Source: a virus
IMG/VR virus record: IMGVR_UViG_3300010316_000019
Coordinates: 1-39,913 of that record
Length of the DNA stretch: 39,913 nt
Direction: 5' to 3' (one strand)
The translations under genes were made by a program, and so were the position numbers. Below the pieces are notes generated by a model. It had not been told where the DNA came from. It was given only the letters and a program-made list of their open reading frames with translations, and did no database searches. This document shows positions 1 to 9,392 of the stretch, one piece after another. The stretch's first letter is position 1. Each line of letters begins with the position of its first letter.

Positions 1-1
1 T

Positions 2-268
2 GTTTATCAAACAAATGGTGTGGAAGGTATTATACATGAAGTATTGAGTGATAGAATTTACATAATTAATTATAATGGACCATATAATGTAACTTTTGAT
101 GAAAATCTAGTTTTAAAGACAAATAACGCTGGTGATTTCGGTATAAATAGTATAAATTATTCCATTTACACACAAAAAAGCGGAGACGTTCTATACATGT
201 CAGACTTTTCACCAATAGAGAGAAAACAGACTACCATAGAACAAATTAAAATTCTAGTTGACTTTTAA
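2..268 (+). CDS. C-terminal end of a baseplate wedge-like protein (gp53-like), 5' truncated
   Basis: The reading frame is open from base 2 to the TAA at 266-268, so this is the last 88 codons of a gene that begins before the window. An internal GTG at base 20 could be read as a start, but nothing favours it and the frame stays open upstream. The visible tail includes GDVLYMSDFSPIERKQ and ends IKILVDF. From memory, this acidic 'VLY...PI.R...E.IK.I..F' ending resembles the C-terminus of baseplate wedge proteins (gp53 type) of marine T4-like phages, which would sit in the baseplate wedge. The gene directly downstream is also a tail protein, which fits. The identity is tentative because only the end is visible; another baseplate or tail subunit is possible. 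Confidence 0.5.
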   Translation, partial: VYQTNGVEGIIHEVLSDRIYIINYNGPYNVTFDENLVLKTNNAGDFGINSINYSIYTQKSGDVLYMSDFSPIERKQTTIEQIKILVDF

Positions 269-282
269 GGATATAAAATCAC

Positions 283-3200
283 ATGCCTATTAACACATCA
301 TTGAATATCGACCCATATTTTGACGACTATGATATTTCAAAAAAATATTATAGAGTTTTGTTCAAACCAAGATATGCTGTTCAAGCAAGAGAACTTACCC
401 AATTGCAGACAACACTGCAAAACCAAATTGAACAATTTGGCGATAATATATATAAAGAAGGGTCAATAATCAAAGGTTGTAACTTCACAGAACTATCTAA
501 TTTGAGATATGTGAAAGTTGCGGATGGCATAAGTCCTTCTTTGTATATTCAAAGAACAGAAGAAGACACGAACACTGATACTATTTACCAATATTATTAT
601 GAACTTGAAAATAACGATGGTCTAAAGGCATATGTCGTTACTGCGAGTGATGGATATCAATCAAGAGCGCCAGACCTTAACACATTCTTCATTAATTACA
701 CTTCTACGTCAAATAGTGGCGTCAAATCATTTGTTTCCGGTGAGTCTCTTTCTATAAGAGAAAAAGTTATTATAACAGAACTTGTTAATGGTAATAGCGT
801 TGAAACAATAGCAGACAATGGTGTAGTCGGTTCAACAACTGTTGCTACATTCTCAAATCCAGTTGGTTCGTCATACGGTCTTTCTGTATCAGAAGGTATA
901 ACTTTCCAAAAAGGACATTTTCTATATTCAGACGAACAGACTATAGTTGTTTCAAAATATGTTGACTTAACAAGTGAAATAAGAGAACCAAATCAACGTG
1001 CAGTTGGGTTTGTTATTGATGAAGAAATCATCACTTCACAGCAAGACACTTCCTTGTTCGATAATGCTAACGGTTCGCCAAATGAAAACGCACCTGGAGC
1101 AGACAGACTTAAACTATCACCAAGACTTATTGCTTTGGACACATCTATTGCAGATGCAGATGCTACCTTCTTCGCTCTAAGAAGATATGAAAATGGTAAT
1201 GCCATTCAAATTCGTGACGTTTCACAGTTCAATTCTATTGCAACAGAAATGGCAAAAAGAACATATGAAACAAATGGTGATTATATAACAAACCCATTCA
1301 AATTCGGCGTGAAAAGAAGAAGTAACGGTGTGAATTTGACTGTCGGTTCTGGTGTAATATATTCAAAAGGATATAGAGTAGAAAACAAAGCAGAAAGATC
1401 ATTCTTAATTGATGAAATTGCAAGTGATCAAACAAAAATACAAAACAACCAACCGATAACATTTGAATATGGCGGGTATTGTAATGTATTGGCAGCAACT
1501 GGTGTTGTTAACATAGAAAACTTTTCTATAGTGAGATTGCTTGACCAATCAGAAACAGAAATCGGTAATGCAGTTATCAAAAATTATAATGGCGATAGAA
1601 TATATCTATTTGCTATTAGAATGGACGGTAATAATAATTTCTCTGATGTTGTGTATGTTAAGGACGGGACAGGAAATACTGGTCTTATAGAAATAGAACC
1701 AAGAGTGCGCAATAGTGCAGACTCGAAATTGATTTTCGATACAGGGATGTTTTCTATCAAATCTGTGAATGATTTCACCTTTAATATAAGAAGACAACAA
1801 AGCAATGTTGCAGTCAATTCTTCTGGTGAATTGACTGTATTGCCGGAACCTTCTGAAACATTTAATAGTTATACTTTAAATAATGTTCTTGTCATAAATC
1901 AAAACTTTGAGCAATTGGAAATACAAACTTCTGCAATAACAGAACAAGGAAATTTATTCTTGGAAGTTAATGATGCGGACACAACTGCAACAGTATATTA
2001 TAATGCTCAAATAACACCTGATTCTGCGAAAGTTAAACAGACTTTTGATGTATTTGTAAAGGTATATTACACACAATCTGCGAATAAATTTACACTTGGT
2101 TTGCCAGACGTGTATGATATATTGTCTATAACTGGTTCGGATTCTGTTGATTACACTGATAGTTTCCGTCTAAACAATAACCAAAAAGACAATTTTTACG
2201 ATCACTCATATGTGTCATTCATCAATGGGAGAAAAGAACCTACAGAAGGTGAATTGTTGACAGTTAAGTTAAAAGTGTTTAAAGTAGACTTTTCAGAAAA
2301 CTATAACTTCTTCACAGTTAATAGTTATCCAAATATATCACTAGACAAAATACCATATTTCGAATCTGCTACTGGCAAAATAATGGATATGCGCAACTGT
2401 ATTGACTTCCGTCCATATAGAACTGCTATAGCATCATATTCTACAAACCTTGCTGGCGCAACTTCAATAGCTCCATCAACACCAATTGATTTGCCTGAAT
2501 ATTCAGAACAAATATTCAACACAAGCATCAATTATGCAGTTCCAGAATGTTTTGCTTCTGGTAGCGCAGATTTTGAATATTTTCTAAACAGAACAGATGC
2601 ACTTGTGGTAGATTCGTATGGAAACTTTAATCTAGTCAAAGGAACTTCTGGTCTTTCTTCTGCCCCAACTGTTGATAGAGACAAAACAGTAATCGCAGAA
2701 ATTTATATCCCAGGTTATCCGATATTAACGCAAGAAGAAGCGTCAATACGAAACAAAATGAGTTATGGTGTAAAGATCAAACCAAAAGGCATTGAAAATT
2801 ATACTATGAAAGAGATAAATGATCTTGCGAAAACCATTTCAAGATTGACATATTATGCGTCTGTTTCTTCTCTAGAATCTTCCGCACAAAATTTGTTGAT
2901 ACAAGATGAAAATGGATTGAATAGATTTAAAAATGGTATCGTAGTTGATCCATTCAATGACTTGTCCATAGCAAATGTCAAAGACCCTGAATTTAACGCA
3001 TCCGTAGATTTCACAGAAAAAAGTTTGGCACCTGCCGTTAAGACAATACCATTTAATTTGATTTTCAACGCCGCAGAGTCAGATTCTGTTCAAGTTTTCA
3101 ACAATAAAGTTGTAACACTTGCACCAAATCTTTCCGAAAACGATCCTGCTGCAAGAATTATATCACAACCGTATGCGACAAATTCAAGAAACTGTATCAG

Positions 3201-5709
3201 CAACTTCTTCTTCTTTAAAGGAACTGGTTTCCTGACACCAGAATATGATGGTGCATATGATGTTAATACAGACCCTGTTCAATTGGACTTGGATTTGTTC
3301 ACACCATTTTCGGATTTGGTAGATGGAATAAACGAATTTATCCCGTTGACAAGCACTAGTTCATCTTTGATTAGTTCTAGCACAAGCACAACAACTGATA
3401 GTTGGAGAACTGGTGGTCTATTTGGAACTGGACTATTTTCAAAAAATAGATCATCATCAACAAATGTGACAACAGACGTTTTCCAAGATGTGACAAGAAC
3501 ACTACAAGTTCTTGAAACTTCAAACGAACAATCTTTGGGTGATTTTGTAACAAACGTTCAATTCCAACCATATATGCGTTCCAGAGAAATCGAAATTGTC
3601 ATGCATAGTTTGCGTCCAAATACAAGACATTATTTCTTCTTCGATGAAATTGATATTAATGAGTTTGTCGCACCTGCATCTAGCACAGGTGAATTGAATA
3701 GAGTTTCAAGAAGTGGTGAATATGGTGATATTGTTTCAAGTGATGTAAATGGAACTGTTCGTGCAGTATTCTTATTGCCAGAAAATACATTCTTTGTTGG
3801 TGATAGAATTATGTATGTTGCAGATGTTGATAGTTTTGATAACATAAATTCTGCTTCAATTTCAAGAGGCACATTAACATATCGCGCATATAATTTTGAT
3901 ATTCAAAAAACAGGATTGACTGTTGCTACAAGAATACCAGAAATAGATATAGATGAAGTTGTCACCACAAGAACAGTCACAACAAGAGAAGTTGCCCCAA
4001 TAATTCTAAGGGAACGAGATGATAGTGGTCAAAACTTCGATCCACTAGCACAAACTTTCTTTATCAAAAATAACATGTCTGGTGGTGGAGAATGTATATA
4101 TGCAAGTTCAATTGATCTATACTTCAAGCGCAAAAGTTCTACCAATGGAGTTACTGTTATGTTGCGTGAAGTTAGCAATGGTTATCCTGCTAAAGAAATT
4201 CTACCATTTTCAAAAATTCACTTGGCACCAACAGATGTTATAGTATCAGAAAACGGTTCTTCTGCAACAAATATCGTATTTGATGCACCAGTAAGACTAA
4301 ATGTGGAAAAAGAATATTGTGTTGTCGTTATGCCAGATGGTAACGATCCAGACTATTTGATATACACATCAAAAATTGGCGGCACTGATCTAATAACTGG
4401 AAGTTCTGTTGTACAAGATTGGGGTGATGGGGTTCTATTCACATCAACCAACAATAGAGCATGGCAGTCATACCAAGATGAAGACATCAAATTTAATCTA
4501 TATAGATACAATTTCAATGCTTCAACTGGTTCCGCAGTATTTGAAACAGAACCAACTGAATTTTTAGGCGTCACAAATGCTATTGGTAAGTTTAGATTGA
4601 ATGAAAATGTATATGCCATAAAAGGAACTGACACATATACCGTCACTTTGGTTGCAGGGTCAAATATAGGAACAGGAACTAATTTGGGTTCATTCAATGC
4701 TGGCGAATACATTTATGTTATGAATGGTTCTGGTACAGAAAATCTATTGAAAATTGCATCTGCCACAACTACACAGTTGACTTTTGCGAATACACCTAGT
4801 TTTTCAGCAACTGTATCTGCAAAACCTGCCGTTGTTGGTTCGGTAGCATACTTCAATTATAGAGAACCAGACAATATAATTCTTGAAAATTCATCAGCAA
4901 GAGAAAACTTTGCATTTGAAGTCGGTGATGTTGTTTACGGTATATATTCTGGTGCGAGAGCAACAATTACTGGTTTGAATGATTTTAGAATTAGTTACAT
5001 GCAGACAATGTTGAATAAAATTACAGACACATATTCAACAGTGAATATGAGTGGTTTGTTTATTGATCCAGCATATCCAACTGACATTCCATATGCAAAA
5101 GAATTACAATTTGGAGAAAGTGAAAGATTCAATGAAAGAGGTGCTTTACTTAGAAGTAAATCAAATCCAGATGCAACAAATATAAGTGCAAAAATTGTGA
5201 TGAACATGTCTAATAACGGACTATTAACTTCTACTCCTTTCGTTGATTTGGAAACTGGCATGACATTTGTTTACCAATATAAAGTCGGTAATACTTCTGA
5301 AAAATCTGCTAAATACATATCTAAAAAGGTACAACTATCAGAAGGTTTTGTATCAGAAGATTTCAACATTTATGTTACTGCCCATAGACCAAATGGAACA
5401 GATATTAAAGCATATATAAGACCGCTTAATGAATCTGATCCATCTGCGCTATACGACAATGATTGGATTGAGATGATAATGGTAAATGGTGCTGAGACGT
5501 ACACATCTACAACAAACCTGAATGATTTTAGAGAGTATGCTTTCGAAATACCATCAACACAAAAAGACATTGATGGTGTCACACAATATACAAATAATAA
5601 CGGAACGTTCACTGGTTTCAGAACATTTGATTTGAAAATTGAATTGCTTTCTGAAAACGTAGATGTTGTTCCAAGATTACTAGATTATAGAGGGGTCGCG
5701 TTCGAATGA
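283..5709 (+). CDS. Large virion structural protein, DUF4815-type (baseplate/tail)
   Basis: This 1808-aa protein starts 14 bases after the preceding stop. Residues about 10-65 carry the signature I associate with DUF4815 proteins of T4-like phages: YFDDYDISKKYYRVLFKP, then QARELTQLQTTLQNQIEQFG and a following GSIIKG. The middle is beta-rich. A Ser/Thr-rich linker lies near residues 1020-1070. It is followed near 1093-1115 by YMRSREIEIVMHSLRPNT and a YFFFD stretch, and near 1255 by QTFFIKNN with a SIDLYFKRK segment, a block seen in other phage tail proteins. There is no signal peptide or membrane segment. The family is known as a virion component. A place at the baseplate or baseplate-fibre junction is inferred from its neighbours: a wedge-like gene before it and a fibre after it. 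Its stop overlaps the next start as ATGA. Confidence 0.85.
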   Translation: MPINTSLNIDPYFDDYDISKKYYRVLFKPRYAVQARELTQLQTTLQNQIEQFGDNIYKEGSIIKGCNFTELSNLRYVKVADGISPSLYIQRTEEDTNTDTIYQYYYELENNDGLKAYVVTASDGYQSRAPDLNTFFINYTSTSNSGVKSFVSGESLSIREKVIITELVNGNSVETIADNGVVGSTTVATFSNPVGSSYGLSVSEGITFQKGHFLYSDEQTIVVSKYVDLTSEIREPNQRAVGFVIDEEIITSQQDTSLFDNANGSPNENAPGADRLKLSPRLIALDTSIADADATFFALRRYENGNAIQIRDVSQFNSIATEMAKRTYETNGDYITNPFKFGVKRRSNGVNLTVGSGVIYSKGYRVENKAERSFLIDEIASDQTKIQNNQPITFEYGGYCNVLAATGVVNIENFSIVRLLDQSETEIGNAVIKNYNGDRIYLFAIRMDGNNNFSDVVYVKDGTGNTGLIEIEPRVRNSADSKLIFDTGMFSIKSVNDFTFNIRRQQSNVAVNSSGELTVLPEPSETFNSYTLNNVLVINQNFEQLEIQTSAITEQGNLFLEVNDADTTATVYYNAQITPDSAKVKQTFDVFVKVYYTQSANKFTLGLPDVYDILSITGSDSVDYTDSFRLNNNQKDNFYDHSYVSFINGRKEPTEGELLTVKLKVFKVDFSENYNFFTVNSYPNISLDKIPYFESATGKIMDMRNCIDFRPYRTAIASYSTNLAGATSIAPSTPIDLPEYSEQIFNTSINYAVPECFASGSADFEYFLNRTDALVVDSYGNFNLVKGTSGLSSAPTVDRDKTVIAEIYIPGYPILTQEEASIRNKMSYGVKIKPKGIENYTMKEINDLAKTISRLTYYASVSSLESSAQNLLIQDENGLNRFKNGIVVDPFNDLSIANVKDPEFNASVDFTEKSLAPAVKTIPFNLIFNAAESDSVQVFNNKVVTLAPNLSENDPAARIISQPYATNSRNCISNFFFFKGTGFLTPEYDGAYDVNTDPVQLDLDLFTPFSDLVDGINEFIPLTSTSSSLISSSTSTTTDSWRTGGLFGTGLFSKNRSSSTNVTTDVFQDVTRTLQVLETSNEQSLGDFVTNVQFQPYMRSREIEIVMHSLRPNTRHYFFFDEIDINEFVAPASSTGELNRVSRSGEYGDIVSSDVNGTVRAVFLLPENTFFVGDRIMYVADVDSFDNINSASISRGTLTYRAYNFDIQKTGLTVATRIPEIDIDEVVTTRTVTTREVAPIILRERDDSGQNFDPLAQTFFIKNNMSGGGECIYASSIDLYFKRKSSTNGVTVMLREVSNGYPAKEILPFSKIHLAPTDVIVSENGSSATNIVFDAPVRLNVEKEYCVVVMPDGNDPDYLIYTSKIGGTDLITGSSVVQDWGDGVLFTSTNNRAWQSYQDEDIKFNLYRYNFNASTGSAVFETEPTEFLGVTNAIGKFRLNENVYAIKGTDTYTVTLVAGSNIGTGTNLGSFNAGEYIYVMNGSGTENLLKIASATTTQLTFANTPSFSATVSAKPAVVGSVAYFNYREPDNIILENSSARENFAFEVGDVVYGIYSGARATITGLNDFRISYMQTMLNKITDTYSTVNMSGLFIDPAYPTDIPYAKELQFGESERFNERGALLRSKSNPDATNISAKIVMNMSNNGLLTSTPFVDLETGMTFVYQYKVGNTSEKSAKYISKKVQLSEGFVSEDFNIYVTAHRPNGTDIKAYIRPLNESDPSALYDNDWIEMIMVNGAETYTSTTNLNDFREYAFEIPSTQKDIDGVTQYTNNNGTFTGFRTFDLKIELLSENVDVVPRLLDYRGVAFE

Positions 5710-5885
5710 TTAGAGATTCTAATTCAAAGGCACTTGTAGAGACAGACGTTGACAAGAGGAATAAATATATAATGGAAAAGAAAAAGTTAAGAGAAATCAG
5801 CACAATCAAAAAGGACATATCCGATTTGAGACACACGGTTTCGGCATTATCGGAAAAATTAGAAAAGATTTTGGAAGAACAATAA
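5706..5885 (+). CDS. Small helical protein, 59 aa, unknown function
   Basis: A complete 59-codon frame runs from the ATG at 5706, overlapping the previous stop as ATGA, to the TAA at 5883-5885; the next gene's ATG follows at once. The product starts MIRDSNSKALVETDVDKRNK. From about residue 20 it is strongly charged and predicted helical, with hydrophobic residues spaced like a coiled coil through ISTIKKDISDLRHTVSAL and a Lys/Glu-rich end. The exact fit between two genes argues that it is real. I recall similar small Lys/Glu-rich proteins beginning RDSNSKAL at this place in marine T4-like phages, but know of no function. A helper in fibre or baseplate assembly, or a minor virion protein, is a guess. 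Confidence 0.75.
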   Translation: MIRDSNSKALVETDVDKRNKYIMEKKKLREISTIKKDISDLRHTVSALSEKLEKILEEQ

Positions 5886-7295
5886 ATGGCAAAAAATATT
5901 ACAAACGTTCAAATTTCTGATACTTTTCAGGTTTGGTTGAGCAAAACAAATGAATTAGTCGATCTAGTAAACAGTGACATTCTAACTGCATCTCAAAGTG
6001 GCGACACAACTATAGGTAATACCACTTTATCTGGAAACTTTGCTGCAAATAACATAACTGTTACTGGAACGACAGAAAGTAACATAATTCAGGCAAAAAC
6101 TATTGCGCTTCATAGCACAAGTTCACTTGGATACATTGATGTTACCGCTCAAACTAGATTTTCTTATGGTGAACAAAAAGCAGTCATCATAAAAAATTCC
6201 GTTGGACCTAGAATAGCAGTAGAAAACAATTCCGCTTCATGGGTATATGGATTACTTGACGACACACCAGCAACAAAATTTATCATAAGCACAGATGGTT
6301 TTGTCACACCTGCAATGAGTCTTACTTCTTCTGGTGATTTGTCTATTCTTAACAATATAAGCGCACAGAGTTTAACTGTCAATAGCATTTCAGCGCCAAC
6401 TATTGTAGGAAACGCATCAACCGCATCAAAATTACAAAATAGTTTTGATATTACTTCAATAGGTGGTGGTATAACATTATCTATCGCTGGGATTGATGGT
6501 AGTTCAAATGTCATTGGTTCTGCAACATTGAATATAAATGTTGTCGAAAATACAAATATAAGAAAAAGTGCAGCATTGTCTATAATAGGACGTTCTGCAA
6601 ACTCTTTGGGTAATGTGGCAGACATAACAGCATCAAGCGATCATCAAGTATTGAGAAGGTCAGGGGCCGCATTAGGTTTTGGTGCAATTGCTCTAAACCA
6701 ATCAAATGCGGTGACAGGAATACTTTCTGTAGCAAATGGGGGTACGGGCAAAGCAACAATAGCATCTGGGCAAATCATTTTTGGCAACGGTACAAGTGCA
6801 GTCGGCACAAGTTCTAATATGGTTTGGGATAATACAAACGGAAGAATGGGCATCAAGAAAGTTGCCCCCGCATATGAGATTGACGTTGTTGGCGACATAC
6901 AAGCATCTGGTCTTTTTAGAGGAACAGCAACTTCTGCACAATACGCAGACTTGGCAGAGAAATATCTTGCAGATGAAGATTATGAGGTTGGTACTGTAGT
7001 TTGTGTTGGCGGTGAAAAAGAAATTACAGCAACACAAACAGATGACTTGCCAATTGGCGTTATTTCAGGAAACCCTGCTTTCAGAATGAATGAAGGTCTA
7101 GAAGGTGGAATTTACGTTGCGCTAAAGGGTAGGGTTCCAGTGAAGGTTATTGGAAAAGTTGAAAAAGGCGATAAGTTAGTTCCATCATTTATGAAAGGAT
7201 ATGCAGAAGTCGCCAGTAGCAATTCACTTTATAACATATTCGCCGTAGCACTTAAAAATGACGAAAATGGAGTTGTTGAAGCAATTATTCTATAA
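5886..7295 (+). CDS. Tail fibre protein with GGTG motif and conserved C-terminal domain
   Basis: This 469-aa protein starts directly after the preceding stop. The N-terminal region is Asn/Thr/Ser-rich and beta-repetitive (for example TTIGNTTLSGNFAANNITVTG), typical of fibre shafts. Residues about 280-290 contain VANGGTG, a recurring element in phage tail fibres. A GIKKVAPAYEIDVVGDIQASG block follows, like the segment that precedes C-terminal chaperone or receptor domains in other fibres. From about residue 355 (ADLAEKYL and YEVGTVV) to the end there is a compact domain with GVISGNPAF and LKGRVPVKVIGKVEKGD. That arrangement recurs in fibres of marine T4-like phages and loosely resembles the domain of phage tail proteins called peptidase G2. 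I see no recognisable S74 catalytic pair. It probably assembles as a trimer on the virion and contacts the host surface. Confidence 0.8.
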   Translation: MAKNITNVQISDTFQVWLSKTNELVDLVNSDILTASQSGDTTIGNTTLSGNFAANNITVTGTTESNIIQAKTIALHSTSSLGYIDVTAQTRFSYGEQKAVIIKNSVGPRIAVENNSASWVYGLLDDTPATKFIISTDGFVTPAMSLTSSGDLSILNNISAQSLTVNSISAPTIVGNASTASKLQNSFDITSIGGGITLSIAGIDGSSNVIGSATLNINVVENTNIRKSAALSIIGRSANSLGNVADITASSDHQVLRRSGAALGFGAIALNQSNAVTGILSVANGGTGKATIASGQIIFGNGTSAVGTSSNMVWDNTNGRMGIKKVAPAYEIDVVGDIQASGLFRGTATSAQYADLAEKYLADEDYEVGTVVCVGGEKEITATQTDDLPIGVISGNPAFRMNEGLEGGIYVALKGRVPVKVIGKVEKGDKLVPSFMKGYAEVASSNSLYNIFAVALKNDENGVVEAIIL

Positions 7296-7304
7296 GGAAA
7301 CATT

Positions 7305-9392
7305 ATGAATATATCATTTATGAATTTGACCAATGAAAAAGAATTAATTACTTACGACTATTTTTGGTTATCTGTAAAAAGTTATATAGAAGACAATTAT
7401 GAGGGTAATTCTAGTTTCGTCTGGAATTACCCTCATAAATATCCTATAGCAAATAACGTAGAGGAATTTGCCCAAAACATAATAAATGAAAATCCAGATG
7501 TGTTTTTTGTTTCTCTATATGTTTGGAACTACCCACTTTCAAAAAAAGTAATGAAAATTGTGAAACGAAATCTGCCGAATTGCATAATAGTAATTGGTGG
7601 ACCGCATTTGCTATATAAAAAAGAATTAGACTTTTTTAAAAAACATCCTTACATAGATTACATATGTGAAAGCGAAGGATATGGAGAAGTCTTCGCAAAT
7701 GAATTTTTATATCAATTAGAGACAGATAAAAATTGGGATGAAGTACCATATATTATAAGACCAAAAGAAGATGGTATAGGGCATATAAGACCCAAAAAAC
7801 AATTCAATAAAAGAAACTTCGAATGGTCTAAAAAAATATTTGAAAGAAACTCTGATTATCTGATGTCTTTAAGGAAAGAGGCGGATGCTAAAACCGCGAA
7901 GATGTATTTTCATTATGAAAGTTCAAGGGGGTGCCCATTCGGTTGTACTTATTGTGAATGGGGTGGTGGGATAAATTCGAAAGTAAATTTCAAACCTACG
8001 GAAGATATTTTTGATGATCTTGATTTCATTTTTTCCAATATCAAACCAGAATTTTTCACTTTTACAGATGCCAATTTTGGTATTATAGAAAGAGACGTTG
8101 ATATTGCAAAAAAAATATGTGAATATAACGATACCATAGGTTATCCAGAAAAAATAAACATGTATGGTCCTACGAAAGTAAGAAAAGAGAACCTTTATAA
8201 AATTGAAGAAATGTTTGCCTCTAGAGATTTGACGACGATGTTGAAAATCCCTGTCCAAGATACAAATGATATTGTCAATAAAAATATTGACAGGACAGAT
8301 GATGATTGGAAAACACAAATGGTCGAATATGGTAAGATACGCGACAAACATAATGTTAAGATTATGCTTGAAATGATATTAGGATTGCCTGGTGCCACTT
8401 TGGATAGTTACTATGAAGGTCATGAGTTGACACAAGAGTATCGTGTGGATTCACTAAGATACGTCTGGCATTTCTTGCCAACTGCACCTGCCGCAAATAA
8501 AAATTATGTTGAAAAATTTAAAATAGAGACAATGAAATTGAATCAAGAATCTTTGTTTAATACCACATTTGAATTCAAAGGCATATTAAAAAAAGATGAA
8601 ATCATATCCTATAATGGAGAACACAATCTCAATAATGATACAAGATATGTCGAACCTTCTGAAATAGTTGTTTCCACTTATTCATATACCAGAGAAGAAT
8701 GGTGTGAAATGTGGTTAATGGAAAATTTTATAAACGTATTCGAATCAAAAGGATATCTGTCTAACATAACAAAATATTTGAGGCGCGAGAGAGGAATATC
8801 TATAGCAGACTTTTATAGAAAGTTGTGGAAGTCTTTCTTGAATAGTGATAATTTTTTGAATAAAAAACAAAATATTGTTAAGAATTCTATTATAAATGAG
8901 ACCATAAAAAGAGTAACATCCCCTAATAATGTTGAAGATTTTTATTTCTACGATCTTCCAGAAGAGTTTGGTTTGGAACTTAGAATGCAACTTCTGGTTA
9001 TGATAGTATTCATGATAAACATAAACAGAAAAGACTTTTATAAAGGCATTTTAAATTGGATGAAAGAAACATATGGTGATGACCCAATTCTTGAAGATAT
9101 GGTTTCATGGACAAATGAAATGATTCTATGGTTGGATTATGACCCAAAACAAGGAAAAGATATCATCTCTTTATATGATTGGGATTCTTGGTTAAAAGGG
9201 GAAGAACTTGAAAAAGTCAATACGAAATATTCTATAAATGATCAATATTATTTGGATGGAAGAAAAAAAATAGATTGGCATGAGAAAAATATGAAGGATA
9301 GAGTTTTGGATAGATTTTTTGTAATGTGTTCTGATTGTACATCATCTACACATCTTTTCAAAAAATGGGAGACTGTAAATGTCAAAAACTAA
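7305..9392 (+). CDS. B12-binding-domain radical SAM enzyme
   Basis: This 695-aa enzyme follows the fibre gene by 9 bases with an AAGGAAA ribosome site. Residues about 60-140 look like the Rossmann-type cobalamin-binding domain of class B radical SAM proteins: PDVFFVSLYVWN, then IIVIGGPHLL and YICESEGYGEVFANEF. The DxHxxG base-off motif is absent, which is common in this class. The radical SAM core has the cluster motif CPFGCTYC (Cys210, Cys214, Cys217), an FTFTDANFG strand, a PVQDTNDIVNKNI segment and LEMILGLPGATLDSY. About 250 further residues form an unassigned C-terminal domain. Enzymes of this class cleave S-adenosylmethionine with a 4Fe-4S cluster, and many methylate unreactive carbons or rearrange peptides. 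The substrate is unknown; the small proteins encoded just downstream are candidates. The stop overlaps the next gene by 14 bases, suggesting coupled translation. Confidence 0.88.
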   Translation: MNISFMNLTNEKELITYDYFWLSVKSYIEDNYEGNSSFVWNYPHKYPIANNVEEFAQNIINENPDVFFVSLYVWNYPLSKKVMKIVKRNLPNCIIVIGGPHLLYKKELDFFKKHPYIDYICESEGYGEVFANEFLYQLETDKNWDEVPYIIRPKEDGIGHIRPKKQFNKRNFEWSKKIFERNSDYLMSLRKEADAKTAKMYFHYESSRGCPFGCTYCEWGGGINSKVNFKPTEDIFDDLDFIFSNIKPEFFTFTDANFGIIERDVDIAKKICEYNDTIGYPEKINMYGPTKVRKENLYKIEEMFASRDLTTMLKIPVQDTNDIVNKNIDRTDDDWKTQMVEYGKIRDKHNVKIMLEMILGLPGATLDSYYEGHELTQEYRVDSLRYVWHFLPTAPAANKNYVEKFKIETMKLNQESLFNTTFEFKGILKKDEIISYNGEHNLNNDTRYVEPSEIVVSTYSYTREEWCEMWLMENFINVFESKGYLSNITKYLRRERGISIADFYRKLWKSFLNSDNFLNKKQNIVKNSIINETIKRVTSPNNVEDFYFYDLPEEFGLELRMQLLVMIVFMININRKDFYKGILNWMKETYGDDPILEDMVSWTNEMILWLDYDPKQGKDIISLYDWDSWLKGEELEKVNTKYSINDQYYLDGRKKIDWHEKNMKDRVLDRFFVMCSDCTSSTHLFKKWETVNVKN

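Noticed and set aside
20-268. Complete 82-aa gene starting at GTG 20
   Set aside because: The frame is open to the left edge and the content looks like the end of a longer protein, so it is treated as a truncated gene.
4353-4712. Minus-strand open frames inside the large plus-strand genes, such as the 119-aa one here
   Set aside because: They lack ribosome sites and family features and lie wholly inside well-supported genes; they are shadows of codon use.
5886-7295. S74-type self-cleaving chaperone domain at the fibre end
   Set aside because: The lead-in segment is similar, but I could not find the Ser and Lys catalytic pair or the usual helical end; the domain resembles a different fibre ending.
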